64,000 nt of DNA from F1-120-MAGs238 sp964484185 (GCA_964484185.1 CAZAEQ010000022.1:11061-75060), one strand, 5' to 3'; numbered from the stretch's first letter, positions 51,292 to 60,216 are shown. Translations and numbers: made by a program. Notes: generated from the letters alone by a model not told the origin.

Positions 51292-52548
51292 ATGAACCAT
51301 AGCAGACGCACGTTTCTCGCGACAACACTTGCAACCGCCGGCCTGGCCGCAGTCGCCCATGCAACCATGATTCAACCCGAAGCAAAGCCAGCGCCTGGGG
51401 CGGGCGGCAGCTCCAAGAAGCTCCGGATTCTCATCCTGGGCGGCACGGGATTCCTCGGGCCAGCGTGCAGCGAGTCGGCACTATCTCGTGGACACACAGT
51501 CACGCTGTTTAATCGCGGTCGTACTGAAGCCCGACGCAAAGAAGCAGGCCGTCCATCGAATGTGCCAGACGGAACCGAGGTCATTTTCGGTAACCGCGAT
51601 CCAAAGAAAACGGCAGATGATTGGAAGAACGATCCAAAGCAGAACCCCAAGAATGAACCGCTTGATCCCAAGAGTCCGCTTGGACTGTCACAGCTTGAAG
51701 AAAAGATCAAAGCAGGCACCAAGTGGGATGCGGTCATCGATACATCCGCATATTTCCCTCGCATAGCCAGAGCGAGCGCTGAACTGCTCTCACCGGCAAT
51801 TGGTCAATACATCTTCATTTCGACTTTGTCTGTATACGCCAAGAACAATGTAGCTGACAAGGACGAATCTGATGGACTTGCGACGCTTAGCAGTCCTGAC
51901 ACTGAAGAGTTCGGCGCGCAGTTTGAGAATTACGGAGCGGGAAAAGCGGCGTGCGAGGCCGCCGCGGAAGCGGCGATGCCGGGTCGCGTGACCAGCATGC
52001 GGGCCGGGTTTATCGTCGGAGCGAGAGATAGTTCCGCGAGGTTCTTGTACTGGCCAGTTCGCGCCAGCAAGGGCGGAGAAATGATCGTCCCCGGATCTGA
52101 GACAGACCCGATACAGATTATCGACGTTCGAGATCTGGCAGATTTTGTTGTGCACTGTGCTGAACACAAGATTATGGGCATTTTCAATGCCACTGGCCCG
52201 GCCAGCACATTGACGATGAAGAGTTTCGTGGATGGCTGCATTGCCGGCACCGGTTCAAAGTCTTCGCCAGTCTTCATTCCCGCCGATTTCCTGGAGGAGC
52301 AAAAAGTCAATCCGGGCACGTTCCCGCTTTGGATTCCGCCTGCTGGCGAGGCGGCCGGATTCCATCAGCGCAACATCAAGAAAGCCCTTGCGGCAGGAAT
52401 CAAATTCCGGCCCGTCTCAGAGACTGCCAGGGCCGCGATGGAATGGTACAACGGCGTGGAAGAGAAACTGCAGGCCGGATTGACTCGACAAATGGACCCT
52501 GCAAAGGAAGCCGAAGTAATCAAGGCGTTCCGCGATAAGAAGGGGTGA
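51292..52548 (+). CDS. Tat-exported NAD-dependent epimerase/dehydratase-like protein
   Basis: A 418-residue protein. The N-terminus is a Tat signal: HSRRTFLATTLATAGLAAVAHA with the twin-arginine SRRTFL at residues 4-9. An extended-SDR Rossmann fold follows: KLRILILGGTGFLGPACSESALSRGHTVTLFNRGR (GxxGxxG), a catalytic-region FISTLSVYAKN and YGAGKAACE (YxxxK), then DLADFVVHC. Members of this group are often annotated as twin-arginine epimerases or mRNA-binding-like SDRs. Export through Tat means it folds with its NAD in the cytoplasm and acts in the periplasm. A ~35-residue insertion (PKQNPKNEPLDPKSPLG) follows the second strand. The substrate is unknown. Confidence 0.9.
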   Translation: MNHSRRTFLATTLATAGLAAVAHATMIQPEAKPAPGAGGSSKKLRILILGGTGFLGPACSESALSRGHTVTLFNRGRTEARRKEAGRPSNVPDGTEVIFGNRDPKKTADDWKNDPKQNPKNEPLDPKSPLGLSQLEEKIKAGTKWDAVIDTSAYFPRIARASAELLSPAIGQYIFISTLSVYAKNNVADKDESDGLATLSSPDTEEFGAQFENYGAGKAACEAAAEAAMPGRVTSMRAGFIVGARDSSARFLYWPVRASKGGEMIVPGSETDPIQIIDVRDLADFVVHCAEHKIMGIFNATGPASTLTMKSFVDGCIAGTGSKSSPVFIPADFLEEQKVNPGTFPLWIPPAGEAAGFHQRNIKKALAAGIKFRPVSETARAAMEWYNGVEEKLQAGLTRQMDPAKEAEVIKAFRDKKG

Positions 52549-52612
52549 ATCTGCTTCGACAGATTGATTCTGCCTGATGGCATCGGTGCTTTTGTACCGC
52601 TATCCTCTCCGC

Positions 52613-53668
52613 ATGCTGCGAAGGATTGCTCCCGTACTTGCACTTACACTCGTGTCAGCCTCATCTCTGACAACGCTTGCGCAAAGCACCGAGCTCAAGC
52701 TCGACGATGCCGCCGGTTGGAAGCCCGGGCAAGCTCCTGCGCCGGGAACAGATGAGGCAATTATTCTTGAAGCTCGCACTGCAGTGGCAAGCGGTGAGCC
52801 CAAGAAAGCGATCAACCTGCTCAACGCTTGGATCGAGGAATATCAGACCTCGGACAATGTGTATCTTCCCGAAGCCTATTTGGTCCGCGGCGATGCGCTT
52901 GTAGCAATTGAAGATGAGTACGAGGCGCTGTATGACTACGAGATGATCGTAAGGGAATTTGCAGCGACGCCGGAATTTGTCTCGGCAATGGAACGCGAGT
53001 TTGAAATCGCGAAGCGTTACGTTAACGGGCTTGACCGGAAGTGGTGGTTTGGCTGGCGCATTGAAGACGCTTCGCTGCTTGGTGAAGAAATGCTCGTTCG
53101 AATCAACGAGCGCATGCCGGGCAGCAAACTCGCCGAGGCGGCCATGCTGGAACTTGCAGACTTTTATTACCGCGAACGTGACTTGGCGCTTGCCGCTGAA
53201 AGCTACGACATCTTCCTGATCAACTATCCAAACAGCCCGGACCGTTCCAAGGCCATGCAGCGGCGCGTATTTGCGAATATCGCCAAATTCAAAGGCCCGA
53301 AGTACGATGCATCGGGGTTAATCGAGGCAAAAGACCTCGTAGATCAATATTCAGGGAAGTATCCGCTCGAAGCAGAGCAGGCTGGCCTTTCTGACGCCCT
53401 GATGGCGCGACTGGATGAGTCATCGGCCGCGTCGATGCTGGACACGGCCAATTGGTATCTCGTGAAAAAAGATGATCCATCTGCTCGCCTCACGTTGCGT
53501 CGTTTGGTGCAAAAGCACCCCGGCACAATTTCCGCAGGGCGGGCGATCGATCTCATGGATGCAAAGGGATGGTTGCCCAAACCTGCTGAAGTCAAACCAG
53601 CCGAAGAGGTAGTGGTACCCACCGTGCCGGCCGAAGAGAAGCCTGCAACCGCGAAGGAGCCCGGCTGA
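52613..53668 (+). CDS. BamD/YfiO-like TPR outer-membrane assembly protein
   Basis: A 351-residue exported protein. ATG 52613 starts the signal peptide (MLRRIAPVLALTLVSASSLTTLAQ); ATG 52577 in frame would add 12 residues. No lipobox Cys is visible. The rest is TPR-like helical pairs (AVASGEPKKAINLLNAWIEEY, YLPEAYLVRGDALVAIEDEYEALYDYEMIV, KLAEAAMLELADFYYRERDLALAAESYDIFLINYPNSP), as in BamD and YbgF tetratricopeptides. A Pro/Glu/Val-rich tail (about 325-351) is low in complexity. Its stop overlaps the LptE-like start (TGATG), so the two are coupled. I infer a role in outer-membrane assembly. Confidence 0.82.
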   Translation: MLRRIAPVLALTLVSASSLTTLAQSTELKLDDAAGWKPGQAPAPGTDEAIILEARTAVASGEPKKAINLLNAWIEEYQTSDNVYLPEAYLVRGDALVAIEDEYEALYDYEMIVREFAATPEFVSAMEREFEIAKRYVNGLDRKWWFGWRIEDASLLGEEMLVRINERMPGSKLAEAAMLELADFYYRERDLALAAESYDIFLINYPNSPDRSKAMQRRVFANIAKFKGPKYDASGLIEAKDLVDQYSGKYPLEAEQAGLSDALMARLDESSAASMLDTANWYLVKKDDPSARLTLRRLVQKHPGTISAGRAIDLMDAKGWLPKPAEVKPAEEVVVPTVPAEEKPATAKEPG

Positions 53669-54183
53669 TGCGAGGCATGGCAACACTGCTGTTAACTGCA
53701 CTTCTGGCGGCAGGTGGTTGTGCCACTGACCCAAAAGACGGGTATTCCTTTCAATCAACCTTCGGGGCGGATATCAAAACTGTCACCGTGCCGATCTTTG
53801 ACAATTACACATACACCCCCGAATTACCAGTCGACATCACTGAGGCCGTGATCAAGGAACTGCAGCGGATGACCCCTTGGGCGGTGACCGACGCCGAGCA
53901 CGCCGATGCCACCCTTTCGGGTGTGGTGAGGTCGATCGAAATGAAGAAACTCTCCGCAGACCCCGACTCAGGGCTGGTTCAGGAGATGGCGGTGACCGTT
54001 GTCATCGATTTCGACCTGCGTGATAATCGTTCGGGCAAGGTATTGGTAAGCCGCCGCCGCTTTGCGGGGGTTGACACGTTCGTGCCAACCCGCGGCACAG
54101 GTGAACGCCTCGAAGTCGGCCAGCGTGCGGCGGTGGGGCGGATGTCCCGGGATATCGTGGGTGAACTTCGAGCTGACTGGTAA
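53668..54183 (+). CDS. LptE-like lipoprotein
   Basis: A 171-residue lipoprotein with lipobox LAAGGC (Cys18). The mature part begins with DGYSFQSTFGADIKTVTVPIFDNYTYTPELPVDITEAVIKELQ, matching the LptE pattern 'GYxx...ikTvaVpvFxN.T...gle..lT.AlvkeL' that seats in the LptD barrel and assists LPS assembly. The later strands (ADATLSGVVRSIEMK, VTVVIDFDLRDNRSGKVLVSRR) fit the family. Its presence suggests an LPS-bearing outer membrane. It is translated from a start overlapping the BamD-like stop. Confidence 0.86.
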   Translation: MRGMATLLLTALLAAGGCATDPKDGYSFQSTFGADIKTVTVPIFDNYTYTPELPVDITEAVIKELQRMTPWAVTDAEHADATLSGVVRSIEMKKLSADPDSGLVQEMAVTVVIDFDLRDNRSGKVLVSRRRFAGVDTFVPTRGTGERLEVGQRAAVGRMSRDIVGELRADW

Positions 54184-54378
54184 CGTACGACGACTGTTGG
54201 GCATCAAAGCTTGACGTTTAGCTCAGATTTCGCGGCAACGAGAGCGCAAAGATCGCCTTCGAGGGGCCTAACCTTTAGCAAGGTGAACGGTAGTTCAATG
54301 GACTTTACTGGGAACGATGAAATTCCCCGCATCCTTGGTAGCAACTTGCCGAATAATAAGGCAGGAACATCAAAAGCC

Positions 54379-56433
54379 ATGTCTGAAACACTCGATTCGA
54401 AAAACACATTTCCTGATTCAATGCTGATGGCAGATGAGCCGCAAAGCCCAAAGGGGAACGGTTCTGGAAAGAAGCCAAATGGGCCGGTAGTGCCAGGTGC
54501 GCCGTCGCCGAGTCGTGGAATTTTTGGCGTTGTTGCAGTGATGGTTGTCGCGCTCCTGCTGGTGGCGATGTTCTCGAACGCCACCAAAGGCGAAAAGATC
54601 ACGCTCAAGGAATTCGGCAATCGGTATGAGCAGAAGATGATTCTCCCCGGCTCCATCAAAGTGACCGACGAATCGGTGGTCATGAAGATCAAAGGGCCGG
54701 ATGTTCCCGGCGGAGAGGGCAGTGCGTATATTCCGTTCAACGCGGCCACCAGAGAAGTGACGGTCAACACAGTCAAGGAGGTCACCGGAGGCGATTACAA
54801 CTCTGAGGGGACTTCCTATCTCCTGCCGATTCTGTACTTCTTCGGGCCAGTCGTTTTGATCATGGTCATCATCTGGATGTTCGTCGCGCGCGGCCTGCGA
54901 AACGCTGGTGCTGGCGGCGGCATGCTCGGCAACTTCGGTAAGAGCCGTCACCGTACTTTCAGTAAGGAAGTCTCGGGCGTGACGTTCAGCGATGTTGCGG
55001 GTATTGAAGAAGCCAAAGACGAAGTTGGCGAAATCATTGAATTCCTGAAGAACCCAAAGAAGTTTGCCCGCCTGGGTGGCCGCATTCCACGCGGCGTGCT
55101 GCTTGGCGGCGAACCTGGCTGCGGCAAAACGCTGCTGGCCAAGGCTATCGCCGGCGAGGCGGATGTGCCATTCTTCTCGATTTCCGGTTCAGACTTTGTG
55201 GAAATGTTCGTCGGCGTGGGCGCCTCGCGCGTACGCGATCTTTTCAAGACTGCAAAAGAATCTTCTCCTTGTATCATCTTCCTCGATGAGATTGATGCGG
55301 TCGGTCGTCGCCGCGGCGGCGGGTATTCGTCGGGCGGACACGATGAACGCGAACAGACGCTCAATGCGATTCTGGTAGAAATGGACGGGTTTAACACGAC
55401 TGATGGCGTGATCGTGATTGCCGCCACCAATCGTCCGGATGTGCTTGATCCTGCATTGACTCGGCCGGGTCGCTTTGATCGTCAGATCACAGTGCCGCTG
55501 CCGGATGTTAAAGGTCGTCTTGAAATCCTCAAGGTCCACGCCCGCAAAGTAAAGCTCGGCCCAGATGTGAATTTCGAGCGAGTTGCCCGCGGAACTCCCA
55601 TGTTCTCAGGCGCTGATCTGGCGGCGATCATTAACGAAGCTGCGATTTCCGCGACCATGACCAACAAGGACTTTATCGAGCAGGCAGATCTTGAGGAGGC
55701 ACGCGACAAAGTTCGCTTTGGACGTGCACGCAAGAGCCGCCGCCTTGATAAGGAAGAAAATCGCGCAACTGCATATCACGAAGCGGGCCATGCTGTGGTG
55801 CAGGCTCTCTTGCGTGATGCGGACCCATTGCACAAAGTGACGATCATCCCGCGCGGTCAAGCCCTGGGCGCGACGTTCTCGCTGCCGGAGAAAGATCGAC
55901 TGGGATATGGCCTGAAGTGGATTCGCGCAACGATGCGAGTGCTGTGCGCTGGGCGTATTGCTGAGCAGAAAGCTACGGACGACATTACGTCGGGCGCCGC
56001 GATGGATATTCATCAGGCGACCACGATGGCCAAGCGCATGCTGCTTGACTGGGGCATGAGCGAGAAACTCGGCTTCGTGCGTTACAGCGGCCAGGATACG
56101 CGTGAGTCGTACATTCCAGACAAGGACTATTCGGACGAGACTGCGAAGATCATTGATCAAGAGGTTCGCCGCCTGGTCGATGAGGCGTATGCCGATGCAA
56201 CTCAGTTACTCGATGCCAATTGGCAGGCGGTGACGGGCGTCGCTGAAGCGCTGATCAAGTACGAAACACTGTCCGGTGATGAAGTTCACAGCATTATCCG
56301 CGGCGAAGTTCTCAGTAAGCCCACGATCAGCGATCTGCTTCGCGCTGAAGCGCTGAAGAAGCCACCAACGCTTCCCAATGAGACGCGTGTGGATACAGAG
56401 CCGCCGAGCGGAGCCCTTCCTAAGCCAGCGTAA
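54379..56433 (+). CDS. ftsH: ATP-dependent zinc metalloprotease FtsH
   Basis: A ~684-residue membrane AAA+ protease. The start is uncertain: ATG 54379 is the best guess, while 54298, 54421 and 54211 share the frame; none has a strong ribosome site. A long Pro/Gly-rich cytoplasmic N-terminus precedes TM1 (about 48-65), a periplasmic domain of ~80 residues and TM2 (about 150-172). The AAA domain has Walker A GGEPGCGKT, Walker B CIIFLDEID and SRH ATNRPDVLDPALTRPGRFDR. The metalloprotease motif is HEAGH, with the third ligand in the later DITSGAAMDIHQAT region. The Glu-Pro-Gly-Cys P-loop is unusual versus PPGTGKT. FtsH degrades membrane proteins and LpxC, which fits the LPS-related gene just upstream. 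Confidence 0.93.
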   Translation: MSETLDSKNTFPDSMLMADEPQSPKGNGSGKKPNGPVVPGAPSPSRGIFGVVAVMVVALLLVAMFSNATKGEKITLKEFGNRYEQKMILPGSIKVTDESVVMKIKGPDVPGGEGSAYIPFNAATREVTVNTVKEVTGGDYNSEGTSYLLPILYFFGPVVLIMVIIWMFVARGLRNAGAGGGMLGNFGKSRHRTFSKEVSGVTFSDVAGIEEAKDEVGEIIEFLKNPKKFARLGGRIPRGVLLGGEPGCGKTLLAKAIAGEADVPFFSISGSDFVEMFVGVGASRVRDLFKTAKESSPCIIFLDEIDAVGRRRGGGYSSGGHDEREQTLNAILVEMDGFNTTDGVIVIAATNRPDVLDPALTRPGRFDRQITVPLPDVKGRLEILKVHARKVKLGPDVNFERVARGTPMFSGADLAAIINEAAISATMTNKDFIEQADLEEARDKVRFGRARKSRRLDKEENRATAYHEAGHAVVQALLRDADPLHKVTIIPRGQALGATFSLPEKDRLGYGLKWIRATMRVLCAGRIAEQKATDDITSGAAMDIHQATTMAKRMLLDWGMSEKLGFVRYSGQDTRESYIPDKDYSDETAKIIDQEVRRLVDEAYADATQLLDANWQAVTGVAEALIKYETLSGDEVHSIIRGEVLSKPTISDLLRAEALKKPPTLPNETRVDTEPPSGALPKPA

Positions 56434-56449
56434 TACATGCGATTTGAAC

Positions 56450-56911
56450 TCAGGCCGCTTCGTTTGTCAGCTTGGTGACAACGGCTTTCATTTCGCGAGT
56501 CATCTTGGCGATTCGCTCACGGAACTCGCGATCCTGTTCTGCAATAAAGAGGTCCTTGTCGCGAACCAGACCTTCGAGTTCGGCGACTTTTTTCTTGCTG
56601 ACTTCTTCATTGAACTGGGCGTCACGACGTGCCCGCGAAAGTTGGTCTTCAATGCGTGCCAGAGCATCGGTACGTTCTCGGAGCTGCTTCTGCGCCTCTG
56701 ATGATGCGTCCTGCGCTTCACGTTCAACTGTCTCAGCTTTTCTACGCCAGAGACCCGCCGATTCCTCTGCCTGGCCACGCCGCGTCTCGGCAGATGTGAT
56801 TCGGGCGAGCAGTATGCTCCGACCAATACCAAAAGCTACCGCGGCAACTGCAGCGCCGGTCGCCAGGACCGCATAGAGCGTATTCGTCGCAGTAAATTCA
56901 ATGATTTGCAC
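56450..56911 (-). CDS. Membrane-anchored coiled-coil protein, unknown function
   Basis: A 153-residue protein. GTG 56911 was chosen because AAGGGG lies about 5 bases upstream and it starts at the transmembrane helix (NTLYAVLATGAAVAAVAFGIGRSILLA, residues 8-34). The remaining 115 residues form a continuous charged coiled coil (RRGQAEESAGLWRRKAETVEREAQDASSEAQKQLRER onward), like ZapA/TolA-type or RmuC N-terminal anchors. The frame is open to 57121 but that part lacks coding character. It converges with ftsH (16 bases between stops). Confidence 0.68.
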   Translation of the reverse strand: MQIIEFTATNTLYAVLATGAAVAAVAFGIGRSILLARITSAETRRGQAEESAGLWRRKAETVEREAQDASSEAQKQLRERTDALARIEDQLSRARRDAQFNEEVSKKKVAELEGLVRDKDLFIAEQDREFRERIAKMTREMKAVVTKLTNEAA

Positions 56912-57211
56912 GCGTGCCCCTTGGTTAACCGCCACACTGAAGGTGAAGATCGGTAACTTGGGTGGTTCGTACAACCTCTTTTGGGTTAGTCTTGTGTAAC
57001 AACCACACGACCTGCTTGAATAATCCGCGAATATTAAGGAACAAAGGACCGAGAATCTGGTATAATGCCAGAGCGACCATGTAAGTCGAGGCAGCGATCT
57101 GCCCGCCGGCCGATCCGGCAAAATGCCCGAGTGGTGGAAAACCAGTGGGCCACATGAAAGAAATCAAGCACGCGAGGGGCATCGAAACGATGCTTTTTGA
57201 AAGGATAGAAG
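56912..57211. other. Divergent intergenic region of 300 bases
   Basis: It lies between the coiled-coil gene (minus) and the first LEPR-type gene (plus). It contains an extended -10 promoter at 57058-57066. A minus-strand open frame (56925-57260) overlapping it looks non-coding. Confidence 0.6.
57058..57066 (+). promoter_or_regulatory. Extended -10 promoter for the LEPR-type gene 1
   Basis: TGG followed directly by TATAAT: a perfect -10 with the extended TGn motif. The -35 region is weak, as is usual for extended -10 promoters. The predicted leader is about 140 bases. Confidence 0.55.
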
Positions 57212-58651
57212 ATGAAGCGCAGAGTGTTTTCCGCAATGGAAGGTCTCGAAGCTCGGTCATTCATGTCAGCGGCTCCGGTCATTGACACGGTGGATATCGG
57301 CGTACACCCGATTGTCGCATACCAGCCGTTCTCATTCACAGTCGAGGCCAGCGACGATGTGGCAGTCGTAGGTGTATCACTGTTCATGGATCGTGATAAT
57401 GACGGACGCTGGAATCCGCTCGTTGACCAGCCACTGGGAGATGATTTCACACGTGATGAAAACGGGAAATTCAGCTTTACGTTAACGCCCGATGGATCCT
57501 GGCCATCGATCGCCAGCCTGCTCGCCGGCGCGGTCGATGGCGAAGGGCAGTGGTCTCCCGTCCTGGGTCACCCGGTCTATCCGATTGGAATGCCGATTAT
57601 CACAATGGTGAGCGCGCATAGAGGACCGTTGGTTTCAATACCGGAGGCAACGCCGGTTACAGTACGAGCAATTGTGATAGAGCCATTCCGGGGCGGCACC
57701 AGTTCGGCCGCAGGTGTGACGTTCTTCTTCGACAACAATGGCAATGGGCGATGGGATAGCGGCGTTGATTTTGACATCGGCTACTCGCAGGAAATTGATT
57801 CTGGTGGGGCGTACACGCTCACCTTTAATGGCGGGATGATTTCGGGCGGAGCGAGCATCGCCGCTGCGGCAAGGATTGCGGACAATCGCTTCGACCACAC
57901 CAACGGCTTTGGGCCAGTGCGAGTGACGCCGTTCAATATCTTTGACAACGCTCCGCGGATTCGAAATGTTGTGGCCGAGAATCTCTCCGGCCGGTGGGGT
58001 GGACCAGATGGTCCGGTGTTTCAGGTCGGAGACCGCGTTCGATTCACCATCGATGTCGCAGGCGAGCGCGACTTGCAGGCGGTCACGCTCTTTTTTGACG
58101 CCAATTCTAACGGCCGCTGGGACCGTGGAATTGACACGCATCTTGGAGCTTCCTTCTTTGCGCCAGATGTATTCGGTGGGCGTGCGAGGATAGATTTCAC
58201 GGTCACGCCGGAGATGAACTTCGACTATCGCGCTTTTGTTGCAGCAGCGCGATACACAGGCATGGATGGAATCTGGGACGGTGGCGATTACAACTGGGGC
58301 GCGACCACCACGCACTGGATGAAGATTGTTTCACCGGCATGGCTTGAGAACATTCAGGTGCACCCGCGCGATGTTCAGACTGAACCGGTCTATTTCTCGT
58401 TTACGGCACGCGATGACCATTCGATCAGCCGGTTCCTCGCTTTTGTTGACATTGACAACGACGGACAAATAGACGCTGGCGAGGCATCGACTAATCTGGC
58501 CAATCGAGTTTCCGGCTCGTTTACAAATGGACGCTGGCAGATGGCAATCGACGTCAGCGGAATCTCGACTGGGACATACAAACTGAAAATCTACGCAAAT
58601 GACTTTGAAGGCTCCTCTGGTCTCGCACACGTCGTCGATATTCAAGTCTGA
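57212..58651 (+). CDS. Exported repeat protein with LEPR-type N-terminus, paralog 1
   Basis: A 479-residue protein; the start is supported by AAGGATAGAAG upstream. The N-terminus MKRRVFSAMEGLEARSFMSAAP matches the planctomycete 'FExLExRxLLSA' export signal, which lacks an ordinary hydrophobic signal peptide. Four Asp-rich loops follow at near-regular spacing: LFMDRDNDGRWNP (~58), FFFDNNGNGRWDSGVD (~170), LFFDANSNGRWDRGID (~292) and AFVDIDNDGQIDAGE (~409). Each is a DxDxDG-like calcium loop in a roughly 115-residue beta-rich (Ig/cadherin-like) unit. A surface or extracellular structural role is inferred. A paralog follows at 58759. Confidence 0.85.
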   Translation: MKRRVFSAMEGLEARSFMSAAPVIDTVDIGVHPIVAYQPFSFTVEASDDVAVVGVSLFMDRDNDGRWNPLVDQPLGDDFTRDENGKFSFTLTPDGSWPSIASLLAGAVDGEGQWSPVLGHPVYPIGMPIITMVSAHRGPLVSIPEATPVTVRAIVIEPFRGGTSSAAGVTFFFDNNGNGRWDSGVDFDIGYSQEIDSGGAYTLTFNGGMISGGASIAAAARIADNRFDHTNGFGPVRVTPFNIFDNAPRIRNVVAENLSGRWGGPDGPVFQVGDRVRFTIDVAGERDLQAVTLFFDANSNGRWDRGIDTHLGASFFAPDVFGGRARIDFTVTPEMNFDYRAFVAAARYTGMDGIWDGGDYNWGATTTHWMKIVSPAWLENIQVHPRDVQTEPVYFSFTARDDHSISRFLAFVDIDNDGQIDAGEASTNLANRVSGSFTNGRWQMAIDVSGISTGTYKLKIYANDFEGSSGLAHVVDIQV

Positions 58652-58668
58652 CTGAATCTGAAATTGTC

Positions 58669-58709
58669 AACGCACAGCAGTTTCACGGAACTGTTGTGCG
58701 TTGTTTTTT
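58669..58709 (+). terminator. Intrinsic terminator between the LEPR-type paralogs
   Basis: A 12-bp stem (AACGCACAGCAG with CTGTTGTGCGTT, one G-T pair) with a 10-base loop, followed by GTTTTTTC. Its T tract overlaps the -35 box of the next promoter. Confidence 0.9.
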
Positions 58710-58729
58710 CCGTTTCGCAGTTCTATACT
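58701..58729 (+). promoter_or_regulatory. Promoter of LEPR-type gene 2 overlapping the terminator tail
   Basis: TTGTTT (58701-58706), a 17-base spacer and TATACT (58724-58729). The predicted start near 58736 lies about 23 bases before the GTG start codon. Confidence 0.5.
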
Positions 58730-58758
58730 GCGTGCGGGACAGGGAATGGAGATATCAA

Positions 58759-60207
58759 GTGAAAAGGCAAGTATTTGCGTGTGAATCGCTTGAAGCGAGA
58801 ACCCTTTGCTCCGCAGCCCCGGTCATCAGCGATATTCAGTTTAGCCAGACATTTCTAACTCTAGATCACGCCGTGCAGGTTTCCGCGCTGGCAACTGATG
58901 ATGTCGGCGTGCGTGCGGCGACCTTTTTCCTTGATCGCAACCAGAACCTGCGCTGGGATGCCGGTGTCGATCAATCGCTTGGTGATGATTTCGTTGCTGA
59001 CATCAACGGTCGCTACTCCGTGACGGTCGTCCCCGATGTTTCCTGGCCGGGATATCCATGGGCCAATATCGTCGCTGATGCGGTTGACACAGAGGGTCAG
59101 TGGGCAACTACTCGAGCATTCCGTCAATCGTCGTACAACGGTGTGCCTGCGATCAATTCCGCATGGGCTTCTGTCACTGTCTACTCCGAAGGGCAGCAGA
59201 CTCCCTTCCAGAGCGTGACGATGTTCGCCAAGGTAAGCGAGCCCTTTGTGTACCCCTTTGGCGGCGTAAATGCGACCTTCTTCCTGGATAAAAACTTCAA
59301 CGGTTACTGGGACTCAGGCATCGATGTGGACTTTGGGATTGGCGGCACGCCCGACACCAGGGGATATGTCACCAAGTCGGCAACCGTGACGGGAACCACG
59401 CTGGGTGGCCAGATTTGTGCTGCGCCATTCCACTCGCTCAGTGCTCCTGTGAGCGAGCGGTTCGGTGAAGTCGTTATCGCTTCAATCGTGATCAACAACC
59501 AGACCACGTCTACGCCGCCCGCAATGATTTCCACACTCTACACAAACCTGAGCGACACCAACCGGGATGGTGTTGTGGTTGGGCAGCAGGTGCGGCTCTC
59601 GGTGGTGGCTGATGCCGCGCTCGACTATCTGTATCAAAATCGCCTTCGCGCAGTGACACTGTTTTACGATGCTAACGCCGACCATCTCTGGACACCCGGG
59701 ATTGACACTCACATCACTGACTACTTCTTCGGTCCCGATACGCTCCGAGGCGTGACCAGCCTGCAATTTTCAACCACCAGCAACATGGGCACCGGTTACC
59801 AGCCCTTTGTTTTCGCGGCGGTCGACGCACACCAGTGGGGCCCGACCTACACAGCGTGGATCAAACTTGTAGCGCCACCCTACACCGACAGCTTTCCCCC
59901 ATCAACGCCGACATTCTCGCATGACGGCACTGTCTCAGTCGATTTCTTCTCACATGACGATCTGTCAACACGCTCTGTCTTCGTCTGGCTTGACAAAGAT
60001 GGCAACGGCCTCTTTGACTCTGGCGAGGGCTACCAGCAGGCTGCCACCAGACTTTCTGGCATCGGAACAACCTCGCGGTGGCGTGCCCAGATCAATCTCT
60101 CGCTCCTGAACTACGTTGCGGGAACATACAACCTCATGACAATCGCCGATGACTATCAGGCCGCTCGCAGCGCGGCGTTGTCAGGAGTAAGCATCACTCT
60201 GACGTAG
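58759..60207 (+). CDS. Exported repeat protein with LEPR-type N-terminus, paralog 2
   Basis: A 482-residue paralog. GTG 58759 was chosen because MKRQVFACESLEARTLCSAAP then aligns with the start of paralog 1; a GGAG precedes it by about 7 bases. Four Asp-rich loops lie at matching positions: FFLDRNQNLRWDAGVD (~54), FFLDKNFNGYWDSGID (~173), LFYDANADHLWTPGID (~300) and VWLDKDGNGLFDSGE (~408). The third has lost Asn/Gly and may not bind calcium. Unlike paralog 1 it has Cys in the signal motif (ACESLEARTLCSAAP). The end, AGTYNLMTIADDYQAARSAALSGVSITL, parallels that of paralog 1. Function unknown. Confidence 0.83.
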   Translation: MKRQVFACESLEARTLCSAAPVISDIQFSQTFLTLDHAVQVSALATDDVGVRAATFFLDRNQNLRWDAGVDQSLGDDFVADINGRYSVTVVPDVSWPGYPWANIVADAVDTEGQWATTRAFRQSSYNGVPAINSAWASVTVYSEGQQTPFQSVTMFAKVSEPFVYPFGGVNATFFLDKNFNGYWDSGIDVDFGIGGTPDTRGYVTKSATVTGTTLGGQICAAPFHSLSAPVSERFGEVVIASIVINNQTTSTPPAMISTLYTNLSDTNRDGVVVGQQVRLSVVADAALDYLYQNRLRAVTLFYDANADHLWTPGIDTHITDYFFGPDTLRGVTSLQFSTTSNMGTGYQPFVFAAVDAHQWGPTYTAWIKLVAPPYTDSFPPSTPTFSHDGTVSVDFFSHDDLSTRSVFVWLDKDGNGLFDSGEGYQQAATRLSGIGTTSRWRAQINLSLLNYVAGTYNLMTIADDYQAARSAALSGVSITLT

Positions 60208-60216
60208 GCGCGACCA

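Noticed and set aside
57635..58315. Minus-strand open frame (226 codons) within LEPR gene 1
   Set aside because: No start context and no motif; the plus-strand frame has clear repeats.
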